Below, piece after piece: positions 26,908 through 36,857 of a stretch of DNA of 64,000 nucleotides. The translations under genes were made by a program, and so were the position numbers. The notes under the pieces are model-generated. The model was not told the origin of the DNA. It made no database searches and saw only the letters and a program-made list of their open reading frames with translations. The number at the start of each line of letters is the position of its first letter. The stretch's first letter is position 1. The stretch comes from Pseudomonadota bacterium (GTDB lineage Bacteria; Pseudomonadota; Gammaproteobacteria; Steroidobacterales; Steroidobacteraceae): positions 1 through 64,000 of the forward strand of contig JAJYDK010000013.1 of the NCBI GenBank assembly GCA_021777555.1, read 5' to 3'.

Positions 26908-29900
26908 CTACTTCACCACGCTGAACACCAGATCGGCGCCGCCGATCTGGCCGCTCTTGCTCTGCGCCGCGCCCTTTCCCTGGCCGGCGAGAACTCTGAT
27001 CGTCCAGTGCTCGCTGATGCTGTAGCGCAGCCTGATCTCGTTCAGCTGCTCGGTCAGTCCCACGCCGTAGCTGACGTACAGCCGCGGCGACAGGTACTTG
27101 CCGAGCACCAGCGATGTCACGTCATTGAGATCGGTCTGCAGGGTGAACTCCGGCAGGCCGATCCGGCTGCCGAGCTGCTGGGCGAGGAGCGCCCCACCCT
27201 GGGCGAGCAGCTCCCCGGCCGCGGTGTTCTGCTGGCTCTGCGCGGTGCCGGTCGAGAGGGCCTGCAGCGCGCCCCCCCCGCCCGAGAAGATGAGCGACAT
27301 GATCTGCGACTGCGACAGGGACGGGTTGGAGAAGAAGGACACCTGGGGCTGCTTCAGCGTGCCGCTCACATTGATGCCCGCGGTGACGTCCGGATAGCTC
27401 TTCACCGCGCGGATCTCGATCCCCGGGTTGTCCAACAGACCACCCCTGAAGAACAACCGTCCGTACTGGATATCCAGCTTGCGCGCGTAAGCGGCATACT
27501 GTCCCCGCTCCATGAACAGATCCCCCGTGGCGTGCGTCCCGTAGCCGTAGCCGCTGCGCACCGTGAGCGCCCCGGTCAGCTGCCCGGTCAGTCCCATGGT
27601 GTCGATGTTGACATCGTTGCCGAGGCCCAGGGAGATCACGCTCATGACCTGGTAGCGGTGCTCCGGGTTCGAGGACTCCTGGCCGACGATGACCTGATCG
27701 GAGGAAGTGCGCACGGCACCCGTCAGATCCTTCGGATGGATGGCGGCGTGCGGCACGAAGACCGTGCCCGTCACATCGATCCGGTGGGCGGCAACCTTGA
27801 AATCGAGATCCGGCGAGGCATCGATCCGCGCCTCCGGCGTGTCGACCACCCGCAGATCATCGCCTTCGAGATGCAGCTGTCCGTAGGGGAGCGCACCTCG
27901 CCAATTCATCCGCCCGCTGGCGCGCGCCACGCCACGACCGACGCGGGCCGAGCCGTCGAACACCAGCCCGCCGTCCACCAGTCTCGCCGTGAGCGCGGCA
28001 TCGCGCAGCCGCAGATTGCTCTGGTACAGATCCGCCTTGCCGTTCGAGACGCTGACTTCTCCGGTGAGCCGCGGATCGGCCACGGTGCCGGCGATCGAGG
28101 CATTGGCGATGAGATGCCCCGAGACATCGTCGATCCCCGGAAGGTAGATCGAGACGAGCTGGAGTTTGGAGGTCTGCGCCTGCGCCGTTCCCTGAATGGG
28201 CATGTCCCGCCAGTCCGGCGCTCCTCTGCGCGCTTCGAGCGTGGCGTCGAAGGTGCCGATGGCTCCCGAAGTGAGTGAGGCGTGCGCCTGAATCGTGCCC
28301 GGCAGGGCCGTGACGGTCAGCAGTCCCGAACCGATCGTGGTGCGCTCGATCCTTCCGCTCACGAGGCGTCGAGACAGCACCGCATCGGCCAGCGTCGTGC
28401 GGAGCGTTCCCTGCGCCGGTGCACCGCCACCGCCTGCCAGCCGCGCCTGCGCGCTGATCATGCCTTGGTACTCCACGGCCGGTGTCAGGCCAGCGGTCAG
28501 CGTGGCGAGCGGCAGCGCGCTGGCCGAGAGCGTGACCGCCCAGGCTTCGGGCGTCCAGCTCGCGCCCGTGCACAGGCCTCCCGGCGTTCCCGCCAGGCAC
28601 AGATCATCGAGCTCGCTGTGCGCAGGCGACAGAGTGAGCGCGGAGGGCTTGAGCAGATGCAGGTTCAACGCCTGAGCGCCGGATACCGCAAGCGATGTCA
28701 CCTGTCCTGCGAATACCCCGGCGTCGAAACTGCCTCGCGCGCTCCCTCGCACGCTCAACCCTGGCGCATGGGCCGTCAGGTGCGCGGTGAGGTCCGACGC
28801 CGCTCCATCGAGGATGAAGTCGAGGTCATGCAGGAGCCGGCGGTGGAAGCGCAGATCGCGCAGCCGCACGGTGACGGCAGAGCGGCGCCGCGACGTCGGA
28901 TCGAAATCGACTTTGGCCTCGGCCGAGGCAAGCTCGAGGCTCCCCATTCTGACCCCCTTGCCCGTGGCCCATGCCCGGATATCCGGCGCATCGAGCGGAC
29001 CGCCGATGGTGCCCGCCGCCTCCACCCGGCCCTGGTCCGCCGCCGCCAGCAGCCGCAGGTCCCCGCCCACCGAGAATCGCGCATGCGCCTGACGCCGATC
29101 GATGCGGCCATCGAGTGCCAGATGCACCCCGCCGAGGCTTGCGCGCACCTGTTGGAAGATCCAGACGCGTCCCGAATGGCTCAGCGCGCCGCTGCCGCTC
29201 GCCGGCAACCCGCGCAGATGGCCCCGCAGGCTCTCGAGGCGAACCGTGAGCGGCGCCGAGGCGCCGAATCCCTCTCCCGAGGCGCTCAACACGAGGTCGA
29301 GCGCGCCGCGCAACATGGGCCGCAGCTTACCGGGGTCGATTCCCACGGCGCGCGCATGCAGGCTCCAGGGTCTGGGCGGCTGCCAGCCCAACTCGCCGCG
29401 CGCCTGCACCTGTCCGCCGAGCGCTTCCAACGTCGCGCCAGTGACGGTCAGCCCCCGGCTGTCGAGGGTCGCCGCAATACGGGTCGGTACGGGCTGGAAT
29501 GCGCCGATCTGTGCGACGCCGGTTGCCGTCACGTCCACCGGCCCTCCACCCGTCAGCGTGAAGGCGCCCGCGGGGCTGTGGAACGCGGCGGTGCCGGTGA
29601 GCGGCCAGCGCACATCGCGCCAGCGGCCGCGCAGATCGAGGCGTGGTCCTCGGGTGGCCAGACGCACGCTTCCGGAAGCGGCGAGGTGCGCCCCCGACGC
29701 GAGGTGCGTGATGGCCAGGCGGCGCGCGGTCAGCACCCGGTTCGAGTAATCGCCATCGAGCTCGATATGAAACCGGCCTGCATGCAAGCCTGTTGGATCC
29801 GCTGTGCCGCCGGCCTTGAATCCCTTTGCATCGCCACTCAGGGCGAGCTGCGCATCGATGCGCCCGAGCGCGGCGCCGCGGTGCCAGGTGCGCAGATCGA

Positions 29901-30672
29901 CATTGCGAACCCTGGCCTCGCCCCGCCAGTGCCACGCGCGCGGCAGATCGAGCGCAAGACCGCGGAAGTCCGCCTGGAACGGCTCGAGTACCTTGGCCCC
30001 GAGCGTCAGTCTGTTCAGGTTTCCGGCGAGCGACGCCTCGACCCGCCACGCGGGCTGATGCGGCGCCCGCCAGAGGATGCGCCCGGCGGCGGAGAGCTGC
30101 AGCGGGCGGGCGGCGTGCAGCGCTCCGGCCGCGCTGTAGCGCACCGTCCCCATGGTCAGCGCGACCCGGTAAAAGCGCATGTCGCGATGAGCCAGGCGCG
30201 CCGAGCCGTCGATGTCGGTTCCCTGCAGCCGCTTTCCATCCGGCAACACCACCACGGCGTGCCCGATGTGGGCGTGCTGGATGCGGATCACCAGCCACCA
30301 GGGCAGGAAGTGCGGATGTGGGCGAGGCGGCAGGTGCGAGCGCCTGATCTCAACGAGAGCGTTGTCGACCGAGGTGTCCGGTGTGTCGAGCGTGCGCCAA
30401 TACAATGGTGGCAGCAGCACGCGCGTGTACACGCCGTCGAACTCCAGATGCACCCGCCGCTGATCGATGACCACCCGGCGGGCGTGCACTCCGAAAGCCA
30501 GGGTGCCGCTTGCGCCCTCGATCCTCACCTCCACGGCGCCGAAGCGCTGGGGCAGGTGATCGACGATGAACCGCAACCCCCGCTGAGTGAACAGCGCGAA
30601 GTAGAAGATCGCGCCCGAGAGCGCCGCCGCCAGCAGAACCAGCAATCCGGTGACTGTCAGGAACCGACGCAT
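26908..30672 (-). CDS. tamB: Translocation and assembly module protein TamB
   Basis: A very long (1254 residues) AsmA/TamB-type protein that spans the periplasm from an inner-membrane anchor (MRRFLTVTGLLVLLAAALSG) to the outer membrane. It consists of repeated beta strands forming a lipid-conducting groove. The C-terminal DUF490 region is clear: QTDLNDVTSLVLGKYLSPRL then YVSYGVGLTEQLNEIRLRY. The ATG at 30672 has AGGTGG upstream; a GTG at 30684 immediately after the tamA stop would add four codons. It is partner to the preceding tamA and acts in outer-membrane protein or phospholipid transport. Confidence 0.9.
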   Translation of the reverse strand: MRRFLTVTGLLVLLAAALSGAIFYFALFTQRGLRFIVDHLPQRFGAVEVRIEGASGTLAFGVHARRVVIDQRRVHLEFDGVYTRVLLPPLYWRTLDTPDTSVDNALVEIRRSHLPPRPHPHFLPWWLVIRIQHAHIGHAVVVLPDGKRLQGTDIDGSARLAHRDMRFYRVALTMGTVRYSAAGALHAARPLQLSAAGRILWRAPHQPAWRVEASLAGNLNRLTLGAKVLEPFQADFRGLALDLPRAWHWRGEARVRNVDLRTWHRGAALGRIDAQLALSGDAKGFKAGGTADPTGLHAGRFHIELDGDYSNRVLTARRLAITHLASGAHLAASGSVRLATRGPRLDLRGRWRDVRWPLTGTAAFHSPAGAFTLTGGGPVDVTATGVAQIGAFQPVPTRIAATLDSRGLTVTGATLEALGGQVQARGELGWQPPRPWSLHARAVGIDPGKLRPMLRGALDLVLSASGEGFGASAPLTVRLESLRGHLRGLPASGSGALSHSGRVWIFQQVRASLGGVHLALDGRIDRRQAHARFSVGGDLRLLAAADQGRVEAAGTIGGPLDAPDIRAWATGKGVRMGSLELASAEAKVDFDPTSRRRSAVTVRLRDLRFHRRLLHDLDFILDGAASDLTAHLTAHAPGLSVRGSARGSFDAGVFAGQVTSLAVSGAQALNLHLLKPSALTLSPAHSELDDLCLAGTPGGLCTGASWTPEAWAVTLSASALPLATLTAGLTPAVEYQGMISAQARLAGGGGAPAQGTLRTTLADAVLSRRLVSGRIERTTIGSGLLTVTALPGTIQAHASLTSGAIGTFDATLEARRGAPDWRDMPIQGTAQAQTSKLQLVSIYLPGIDDVSGHLIANASIAGTVADPRLTGEVSVSNGKADLYQSNLRLRDAALTARLVDGGLVFDGSARVGRGVARASGRMNWRGALPYGQLHLEGDDLRVVDTPEARIDASPDLDFKVAAHRIDVTGTVFVPHAAIHPKDLTGAVRTSSDQVIVGQESSNPEHRYQVMSVISLGLGNDVNIDTMGLTGQLTGALTVRSGYGYGTHATGDLFMERGQYAAYARKLDIQYGRLFFRGGLLDNPGIEIRAVKSYPDVTAGINVSGTLKQPQVSFFSNPSLSQSQIMSLIFSGGGGALQALSTGTAQSQQNTAAGELLAQGGALLAQQLGSRIGLPEFTLQTDLNDVTSLVLGKYLSPRLYVSYGVGLTEQLNEIRLRYSISEHWTIRVLAGQGKGAAQSKSGQIGGADLVFSVVK

Positions 30673-30684
30673 CGTCCGGCCCAC

Positions 30685-32622
30685 CTACAGTCTGGGTGAG
30701 AAGTTGATGTACAGGCGCGGCAACTGATGCCCCCTCAGCGACAAGGGCTCGCCCACATCCAGACCGAGTGTCAGAACCGGCAGCCTCACGCGGATGCCCA
30801 GGCCGACGCCATATTGCAGCAGCCGCGGCTGATGGAAGCTGTTGAAGGCGTTTCCGTAGTCGAAGAACGCGGCGATGGCGAGGTTGCGCGGCAGATCCCG
30901 GTCGAGCTCCACGGTGCCCGTGATGAGGTCCTTGCCGCCGGCCTGCGCCTGGAACGGGCACTGATAGCCGACCGGGGCGGTCGGGCCCGCCGTCACGCCG
31001 TTCTGGCACGGCTGGCTCATCCGGCCGGCATAGAATGTCTGCGTGGGACTCAGCGAGTTGTACTCGAAGCCCCGGACGCTGCCCTCGCCGCCGGCGAAGA
31101 AGCGCATCACCGGCGGCATCCGATCGAAATGGGACGCGGCTGTGGCGCCGAATTCGTCGCGCAGCAGCAGATGCCACTTCGGAGCGAGACGCAATACCCG
31201 CTCGAGCTGGACGTGGATCTGCAGGAAGTTCGAGCCCGAGCCCAGCGTGCCGTGCGAGCCGCGCACCTCGATGAAAACGCCGTGCTGGAAGATCGGCTCG
31301 CCGAAGTACCCGACCGGGACCGAAGCGATGTCCACCCCCGGCACCAGCATGTCGCTGTTGCCGGCGCTGGTGAGGACACTGGTGGGCAGCGTATAGGGGG
31401 AGGTGGGGCAGGCGGCGCTCGGGGCGCCGGAGCTGGTGGGCTGCTCGCAGATCGTGCCGCTCACCGAGCCGGTCGCGTGCACGTAATTGACGAACCAGAC
31501 GGTCTGCCAGCGTCCCGTGACCCGGGTAAGGCTCGGGCCGATGGTCAGGGTGCGCGCATCGATGGCGGCGAGCTGACGCTGCTCGACACTGGCCGCCAGC
31601 GTCAGGTTCTCGGTGGCCGGGTCGCCTATGGGGATCACATAGCGGCTCTGCAGGCTGTACTTGACCAGCCGGGCGATCTGCAGGTCGACGCTCATCCGGT
31701 GGCCTGCGGTATTGACCCTGCGGTCCTGCCAGCTCAGGATCGCGCGCGGCCCGGTGTCGGTCTCGTAGCCGCCCGCCACCGAGTAGACATTGGGTCGGCT
31801 GGCACTGGCCTGGACATGCACCGGCACCGTGTGATGCACCGTGTCAGGAGTCCCCGGCAGCACCGTCAGGTGTGAGAAATACCCCGAATCATCCAGCGCG
31901 AACTGGGTGCGCAGCACCTGGGTCAGATCGAAAGGACGGCCCTGGCGGTAGCGCAGATAGCGCCGGGCCAGCTCGGGCTTCACGGCATGCTGGTCGATGG
32001 TCGTCGCGCCGAACCGGTAGCGCATGCCGGTCTCGAGCGTCAGCGCAATGGTGGCCACGTGCGCTTTCGGATCGACCAGCAGCTCATGGCGGGTGAGGCG
32101 CGCGTCGAGATAGCCATAGGTCGCGGCCGTGTGCAGCAGCGCGCTCTTGAACTGCTCGTAGTCGGACTCGTTCAGCTGCGCGCCCGGATGAAAGGGCGCG
32201 CGCGCGGTGATGCGCGTGAACAGCGGATCGAGCGCCCCGGCCCCCGTCAGATGCACATTGACCTTTCTCAGGATGACCGGCGGACCGGGCTCGATGTCGA
32301 GAACCACTCGCCAGCTCCCCGGGCCGGTCTGTGTCACGTGCAGATGCACGACGGGCTCGAAGTATCCGAAGGGCTCGAGCGCCGAGCGCACCTCGGTCTC
32401 GACCCGGTTCTCGAGCCGCTCGATGGTATCGGCCGTGAGGTGTTTGCTGTCCTTGTACCGCTCGAAGCTCAGGTAGGCGCGCACATTGTTCCGGATCGGT
32501 TGGCGCAACCCGTGGATGAGGACCGTGATCTGCGCGCGAGCCAAGGGGCTGACGAAGAGCAACATGAGCGCGCCCGAGGCGGAGCAGAGCCGTGCCCCGT
32601 GTAGCGAATTGCAACTCGTCAT
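30685..32622 (-). CDS. tamA: Outer-membrane translocation subunit TamA (Omp85 family)
   Basis: A 645-residue protein with a signal peptide (ALMLLFVSPLARA), POTRA domains over about residues 35-270 and a C-terminal 16-strand Omp85 barrel. The barrel lid-lock motif appears in GGEGSVRGFEYNSLSP and the last strand ends LPRLYINFSPRL, a proper beta-signal with terminal aromatic context. Upstream in-frame sequence from 32805 is Arg/Ser-rich and unlike coding; the ATG at 32622 is the best start. Its stop touches tamB. Confidence 0.9.
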   Translation of the reverse strand: MTSCNSLHGARLCSASGALMLLFVSPLARAQITVLIHGLRQPIRNNVRAYLSFERYKDSKHLTADTIERLENRVETEVRSALEPFGYFEPVVHLHVTQTGPGSWRVVLDIEPGPPVILRKVNVHLTGAGALDPLFTRITARAPFHPGAQLNESDYEQFKSALLHTAATYGYLDARLTRHELLVDPKAHVATIALTLETGMRYRFGATTIDQHAVKPELARRYLRYRQGRPFDLTQVLRTQFALDDSGYFSHLTVLPGTPDTVHHTVPVHVQASASRPNVYSVAGGYETDTGPRAILSWQDRRVNTAGHRMSVDLQIARLVKYSLQSRYVIPIGDPATENLTLAASVEQRQLAAIDARTLTIGPSLTRVTGRWQTVWFVNYVHATGSVSGTICEQPTSSGAPSAACPTSPYTLPTSVLTSAGNSDMLVPGVDIASVPVGYFGEPIFQHGVFIEVRGSHGTLGSGSNFLQIHVQLERVLRLAPKWHLLLRDEFGATAASHFDRMPPVMRFFAGGEGSVRGFEYNSLSPTQTFYAGRMSQPCQNGVTAGPTAPVGYQCPFQAQAGGKDLITGTVELDRDLPRNLAIAAFFDYGNAFNSFHQPRLLQYGVGLGIRVRLPVLTLGLDVGEPLSLRGHQLPRLYINFSPRL

Positions 32623-32707
32623 TGAGGTCCGCGAAGCCGGCAGAGTGGTCGTTGATCCTGGGATTGTAGTCTTTCCTGACCGCCGCCACGGGGCGCAGGT
32701 TCCCGGC

Positions 32708-33535
32708 TCATGCGGTCCACTCGTCCCCGCACAGCCGGTACTCGGTCTCGCCGGCGCGCCGTCCCTCCCGGTCGAAGCGCCGCTCGGCGACCCGCAGGCT
32801 TCCACTGGCCTCCATCAGCACGACGGTGGAGCAGCGCGTGCCGTATTGCGGGTGCTGAACGAAGGGCGCTGAGAGCGCCCGCTCCCAGTCCGATGCGCTC
32901 ATCAACTCCCGCGAGCTGGGGCCTGCGGTGTCGGCCCTGCCCGGGGCCGGCCCTGGCGGCAGGGTCGGCCGGCGATCATCGAGCAGCGCAAACAATGCCT
33001 CGGGGGAGGTGGCCTGTCCATGCGTGCTTTCCCGCAACCACGCCTCGAACCTCGCACGCACCCTCAGGAGCTTCGGCCACGGCGCATCGAGGTGCTCGTT
33101 TGAGAGGCCATGGACCCCGGGTGCAAGCGGACGTGCGAAAGGAGTGATGCGGTTCGAGCCGTACCACAGCGATTCGCCATCGCTGAGCAGCAGGTTGAAT
33201 CCACCGTAGGCGGCCGCCTCGCGCTCGAGGGCGGCGAGATATTCCCCCGGTCCGCCCGTCTCGCGCAGATAGCGGGGAATCAAGCCCCCGCGGGAGGGTG
33301 CGGTGGCCGGCGTGCCCTGCAGGTCGCGGTAATTCGTGATGACGCCGAAGCGGCGCCGGCGGTCCACCCCGAGCCAGGTGCCACCGGCTCGCAGGTCGCG
33401 GCCCGCGAGCATGTCCTCGGGCGGCGGCCAGCACGTCAGCGGCTCGGCGGGCCGGTCGTGGTATTCATCGCGATTGGCGGCGACGATCAACCGGTAGCGC
33501 GGGTGAGCGTTCCAGGCGAGCACCAGCAGACACAC
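32708..33535 (-). CDS. NRDE family protein (TANGO2-like)
   Basis: A 275-residue member of the NRDE family. The defining motif sits near the N terminus in MCLLVLAWNAHPRYRLIVAANRDEYHDRP, with Cys2 as potential N-terminal nucleophile after Met removal. Further conserved parts are LAGRDLRAGGTWLGVD and GLSNEHLDAPWPK. The eukaryotic relative TANGO2 is linked to heme and lipid handling; bacterial function is unclear. It starts with GTG overlapping the nudC stop (TAGTG). Confidence 0.85.
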   Translation of the reverse strand: MCLLVLAWNAHPRYRLIVAANRDEYHDRPAEPLTCWPPPEDMLAGRDLRAGGTWLGVDRRRRFGVITNYRDLQGTPATAPSRGGLIPRYLRETGGPGEYLAALEREAAAYGGFNLLLSDGESLWYGSNRITPFARPLAPGVHGLSNEHLDAPWPKLLRVRARFEAWLRESTHGQATSPEALFALLDDRRPTLPPGPAPGRADTAGPSSRELMSASDWERALSAPFVQHPQYGTRCSTVVLMEASGSLRVAERRFDREGRRAGETEYRLCGDEWTA

Positions 33536-34455
33536 TAGCGGCTCTCTCCCGGGCGCGCCTCGGGAGCCGGCCCGTGCAGCCAGCCGTCGATCAGGCGGCG
33601 CGAGATGGAATGAGGAGGCGGGAGAAGCACGAGGCCCGCGTGCAGCTCATCGCGGGTCAACCAGCGGGCGTCTTCGAGCTCGCCGCCGATCCGTACGGGG
33701 GCAGCCGACGCCCAGGCGTGAAAGCCGACCATGAGCGAGGCCGGAAAGGGCCAGGGCTGGGAGGAAGCGTAGCGGGAGCGGGTGACGCGCACGCCGGTCT
33801 CCTCCATGACTTCGCGGATCACCGCGTCCTCGAGGCTTTCGCCGGGCTCCACGAATCCGGCGATGGTCGAATAACGGCCGGGCGGCCAGGCACTCTGGCG
33901 TCCGAGCAGCGCGCGCTCCCCATCCGTGACCAGAACGATGATGGCCGGATCCAGTCGGGGGAAATAGACCTGTCCACAGGACTTATCCGAGCAGCGCAAG
34001 CTGTGTCCGGCATGCCCCGGGAGGGTCGCGGCGCCGCAGACGCCGCAATGACGCTGGCGCGAGCGCCAGAAGCTCAGCGCCCGGGCATAGGCGAGCAGCC
34101 CTGCTTCCTCGGCATCGAGCTGCGGGGAAAGGGCTCGCAATTCCTCGAAGCCGGAGCCGCGAGGCAGATCCTCCACCGATGAGGCCAGCTCGAGGAGCAC
34201 GCAGCGCCGCTCGCGGAACCAGCCGAGCAGCACGAACTGATGGGCGGCTGCGCGGCGCACGGTGGGGTCGTCGCCCGCAACGAAGGCGATACGAGGCGGC
34301 GCCCCGGTAGACAGGAGCTGACGCGTGCCCTGGCTCAGCAGATACCGCGTTCCGGGGTCCGCGAGCGAGGCCGCCAGCCAGTCGGGGTCTTCGCGCGCCT
34401 CGGTGCGCCGGTCGAGGTAGGGGCCCGAAAAGAAATTCGCCTGGTCCGGATGCAT
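33535..34455 (-). CDS. nudC: NAD(+)/NADH pyrophosphatase (Nudix)
   Basis: A 306-residue Nudix hydrolase that cleaves NAD(H) and removes NAD caps from RNA. A four-Cys zinc ribbon (CGVCGAAT...CSDKSCGQVYFPR) precedes the Nudix box GFVEPGESLEDAVIREVMEETG. The NudC-specific SQPWPFPASLMVGF follows. The N-terminal half (residues 1-125) is the usual poorly conserved domain. It is co-transcribed with the NRDE gene. Confidence 0.92.
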   Translation of the reverse strand: MHPDQANFFSGPYLDRRTEAREDPDWLAASLADPGTRYLLSQGTRQLLSTGAPPRIAFVAGDDPTVRRAAAHQFVLLGWFRERRCVLLELASSVEDLPRGSGFEELRALSPQLDAEEAGLLAYARALSFWRSRQRHCGVCGAATLPGHAGHSLRCSDKSCGQVYFPRLDPAIIVLVTDGERALLGRQSAWPPGRYSTIAGFVEPGESLEDAVIREVMEETGVRVTRSRYASSQPWPFPASLMVGFHAWASAAPVRIGGELEDARWLTRDELHAGLVLLPPPHSISRRLIDGWLHGPAPEARPGESR

Positions 34456-34504
34456 AGGAATGAGCGGAGTGTATCAGCCCGTGCGCCCGGAGCCGGCGGC
34501 GAGC

Positions 34505-35053
34505 TCAGTGGGTTCGCCTGTGCCCCCGGGGCGGCGCACAGTGCTCGCACCACCGGGGCTCCTCCGGAAGCCGCTCCGCGACGATGCCGAGCCCGCAGCC
34601 TGCGCAGCGCGCCAGCCGCAGCTGCTCGCCGCTCACCAGGCATCGCGCCAGGAATACCGCCTGCTCGAAGGTGAGCGCGGGCGGGTACACCCCGCAGAGG
34701 TAGTACCCGTAGGCGTCGCAAAGCAGGGTGCCGTTGTGCAACGTGGTGAGCGCCTCGAGGGCCCGCAGCGACGGTTCCTCGGGCAATAATCCGCAGGCGT
34801 GCAGCATGGAGCCAAGGAGCGATGCCTCGCGCTGCTCGCGTGAGGAGTGAATGAAGCTATTGGCCTGCTGAGGGGACTTGCCACGGTGGCGTCTGGCGTC
34901 GCCGCCGTAGCGGCGCCGGAATTTGCGGATCCGGTCCGCGGTGAGCCCGGTGAACGCGCGAATGGTCGAGGTGCGCGCCTCATATTGAATGAACCGCATC
35001 GCCAGACCGAAGTTGCGAAGCTCCCCCTCATAGCGCGATTCCACGATACGCAT
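34505..35053 (-). CDS. FlhC-like zinc-ribbon regulator
   Basis: A 182-residue protein resembling FlhC, the zinc-binding subunit of the FlhDC flagellar activator. Four cysteines (150, 153, 169, 172) make CX2C-X15-CX2C, against CX2C-X16-CX2C in E. coli FlhC, and the preceding ARCLVSGEQLRLARC helix matches in kind. The N-terminal part (STIRAFTGLTADRIRKFRRR) looks like a helix-turn-helix. The ATG at 35053 has GAGGGGG before it; a longer frame starts at 35128. No flhD or flagellar gene is nearby, so it may regulate something else. A divergent unknown gene shares its upstream region. Confidence 0.6.
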   Translation of the reverse strand: MRIVESRYEGELRNFGLAMRFIQYEARTSTIRAFTGLTADRIRKFRRRYGGDARRHRGKSPQQANSFIHSSREQREASLLGSMLHACGLLPEEPSLRALEALTTLHNGTLLCDAYGYYLCGVYPPALTFEQAVFLARCLVSGEQLRLARCAGCGLGIVAERLPEEPRWCEHCAPPRGHRRTH

Positions 35054-35225
35054 GGCCAGTGCCCCCTCGTTGATGCCGGCATCACGATCCGTTGGCCCCA
35101 TTCTTTGGAGACCGGCGCGCCGATACAACCCCTGTAATTGCGCGAAAAGCGTCGAAATGCGCGGTGGATTCGCGCGGCGGCCCGATTACCATGCGAGGCG
35201 GGCCTGAGCGCATGGAGTCGTGATC

Positions 35226-35876
35226 ATGGCGGGTTACGATGAGGAATCTGAGGGCATATCCAGCTCGCGCACTGTCTCGTGCCGGATCGTCGGGTCGCTG
35301 GGCGGCCTCAACCATCAGTGTCTCGAGCTCCTGGCTCGGCAGGCGACGGCGAGCGCCGCACACCCTTTGGCGCTGAGTGAGGTCATCCAGTGGTGGCGGG
35401 GGCTCGACGAGGCGGCGCGCCGGCGCGCCGCCGATTACCCGTTCCTCCTCTTCGATGCGGGATTCGCCGACCCACAGCGCTGGCAACGGCTCGAGGGGCC
35501 GCGCGTCAATGACGGGCAAGACCCGCCTTATGCCGCGTTTTTCTCCGTGCCGGACGCCGTGGCCGTCACGCGATCGGTGTTCGTGCTCGCCGCTTCGATG
35601 GTGCTGCTTCACCGCACCTACGCAAGCCTCGCGCTCGGCATGCATCCGAAATGCGTCAACATCATCGCCGCGCACTCCATCCTCGAGATGCAGCAGATGG
35701 CTGAGCGCGCGTGGACGTGGCTTACGCCCCGGTGGGCGCAAAGACCGGAGATCTGGCGTGAGCTGCTCTCGGCAGGTGTAGAGGGTGGAAACGCGCATCG
35801 ACATGCGCGCATGCATGGAATGCGGCTCGTCGAGGCTGACGTCGCGGCCGCGGCGCGCGCGCGCCGCAAGTCATGA
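35226..35876 (+). CDS. Hypothetical protein divergent from the FlhC-like gene
   Basis: A 216-residue protein I do not recognise. It has the ATG at 35226 with GGAG 8 bp before it. Recognisable stretches are GSLGGLNHQCLELLARQATA, WWRGLDEAARRRAADYPFLL, FDAGFADPQRW and a hydrophobic helix VFVLAASMVLLHRTYASLAL. The C terminus is basic. Codon use fits the neighbourhood, so it is likely real. Divergence from the FlhC-like gene over 172 bp suggests a functional or regulatory link, which is inference only. Confidence 0.6.
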   Translation: MAGYDEESEGISSSRTVSCRIVGSLGGLNHQCLELLARQATASAAHPLALSEVIQWWRGLDEAARRRAADYPFLLFDAGFADPQRWQRLEGPRVNDGQDPPYAAFFSVPDAVAVTRSVFVLAASMVLLHRTYASLALGMHPKCVNIIAAHSILEMQQMAERAWTWLTPRWAQRPEIWRELLSAGVEGGNAHRHARMHGMRLVEADVAAAARARRKS

Positions 35877-35880
35877 CAGG

Positions 35881-36783
35881 CTAGATCACGATCTGCCGCT
35901 GGCCCGCGGAATCGCGGGCCGCGCGGAACATGCCCTGGGTGTTGAAGTCCATGGCGATCCGGCCGGCGCTATCGACGGCGATCAGCCCGCCGCTGCCGCC
36001 GAGCTCACGCAGGCGGCCAAGGGTCTCGCGCAGCGCATCCTGCACCGTCAGACGCCGGTACTCGACCGCTGCGCAGGCGTGGTGGGCCGCGACGATGCGC
36101 ATGAAGTACTCCCCGTGGCCCGTGGCCGATACCGCGCAGGCGCCATTCCGGGCATAGGTGCCTGCGCCGACGATGGGGGAATCCCCCACCCGTCCGGGCC
36201 GCTTGTTGGACATTCCGCCCGTGGAGGTGGCTGCGGCGAGATTGCCCGCCGCATCGAGCGCCACGGCTCCGACGGTTCCCTGAGTCGAGGGGATGAGCTC
36301 GGAGGCCGGCCGGCCGCTGCGCAGGGCATCGAGCTCGGCCTGACGCTCCGGCGTGCGGAAATAGGTATTGGGAACGAGGGTAAGTCCCTCCTCCAGCGCG
36401 AATTCCTCGGCGCCCGCCGCTACGAGCAGCACGTGCCGGGATTTGTCCATCACACGGCGAGCGAGCTCGATCGGGTTCTTCACGTGTCGGACCGCGGCTA
36501 CGGCGCCGGCCCTGAGCGTGTGTCCTTCCATGAGGGCCGCATCGAGCTCAGCCACCCCCTCGCGCGTGAGCGAGGCGCCCCGACCGGCATTGAAGAGGGG
36601 ATTGTCTTCCAGGGAACGGACCGCTACGGTCACCGCATCGAGGCTGGTGCCGCCCCGCTCGAGCACCTCGTAACCCAGATCGAGGGCCTGCGCGAGACCG
36701 TCGCGATAGTGCGCTTCGCGCTCCCCCGAGAGAGCCTGCCGGGACAGCTCGCCCGCCCCGCCATGGATCGCAATGGCATACAT
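35881..36783 (-). CDS. iaaA: Isoaspartyl peptidase / L-asparaginase (Ntn-hydrolase)
   Basis: A 300-residue plant-type asparaginase that hydrolyses isoaspartyl dipeptides and asparagine. The N terminus MYAIAIHGGAG is diagnostic. The nucleophile Thr170 lies in STQGTVGAVALDAAGN, where autocleavage should produce the alpha and beta chains, and ATSTGGMSNKRPGRVGDSPI completes the site. The ATG at 36783 is chosen by family start. It diverges from pyruvate carboxylase by 74 bp. Confidence 0.92.
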   Translation of the reverse strand: MYAIAIHGGAGELSRQALSGEREAHYRDGLAQALDLGYEVLERGGTSLDAVTVAVRSLEDNPLFNAGRGASLTREGVAELDAALMEGHTLRAGAVAAVRHVKNPIELARRVMDKSRHVLLVAAGAEEFALEEGLTLVPNTYFRTPERQAELDALRSGRPASELIPSTQGTVGAVALDAAGNLAAATSTGGMSNKRPGRVGDSPIVGAGTYARNGACAVSATGHGEYFMRIVAAHHACAAVEYRRLTVQDALRETLGRLRELGGSGGLIAVDSAGRIAMDFNTQGMFRAARDSAGQRQIVI

Positions 36784-36857
36784 ATATAACCGGCTATCGC
36801 GGGCACAGCGGGCCCGCACTCGCTATGATCGGCGGGCATATTAAGGTGAAAGAGTCC

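Noticed and set aside
28282-30699. An 805-codon open frame on the plus strand across tamB
   Set aside because: It lies fully antisense to a clear TamB, is rich in Arg, Gln and His, lacks any domain and a ribosome site. Long antisense frames are normal in GC-rich genes with strong third-position bias.
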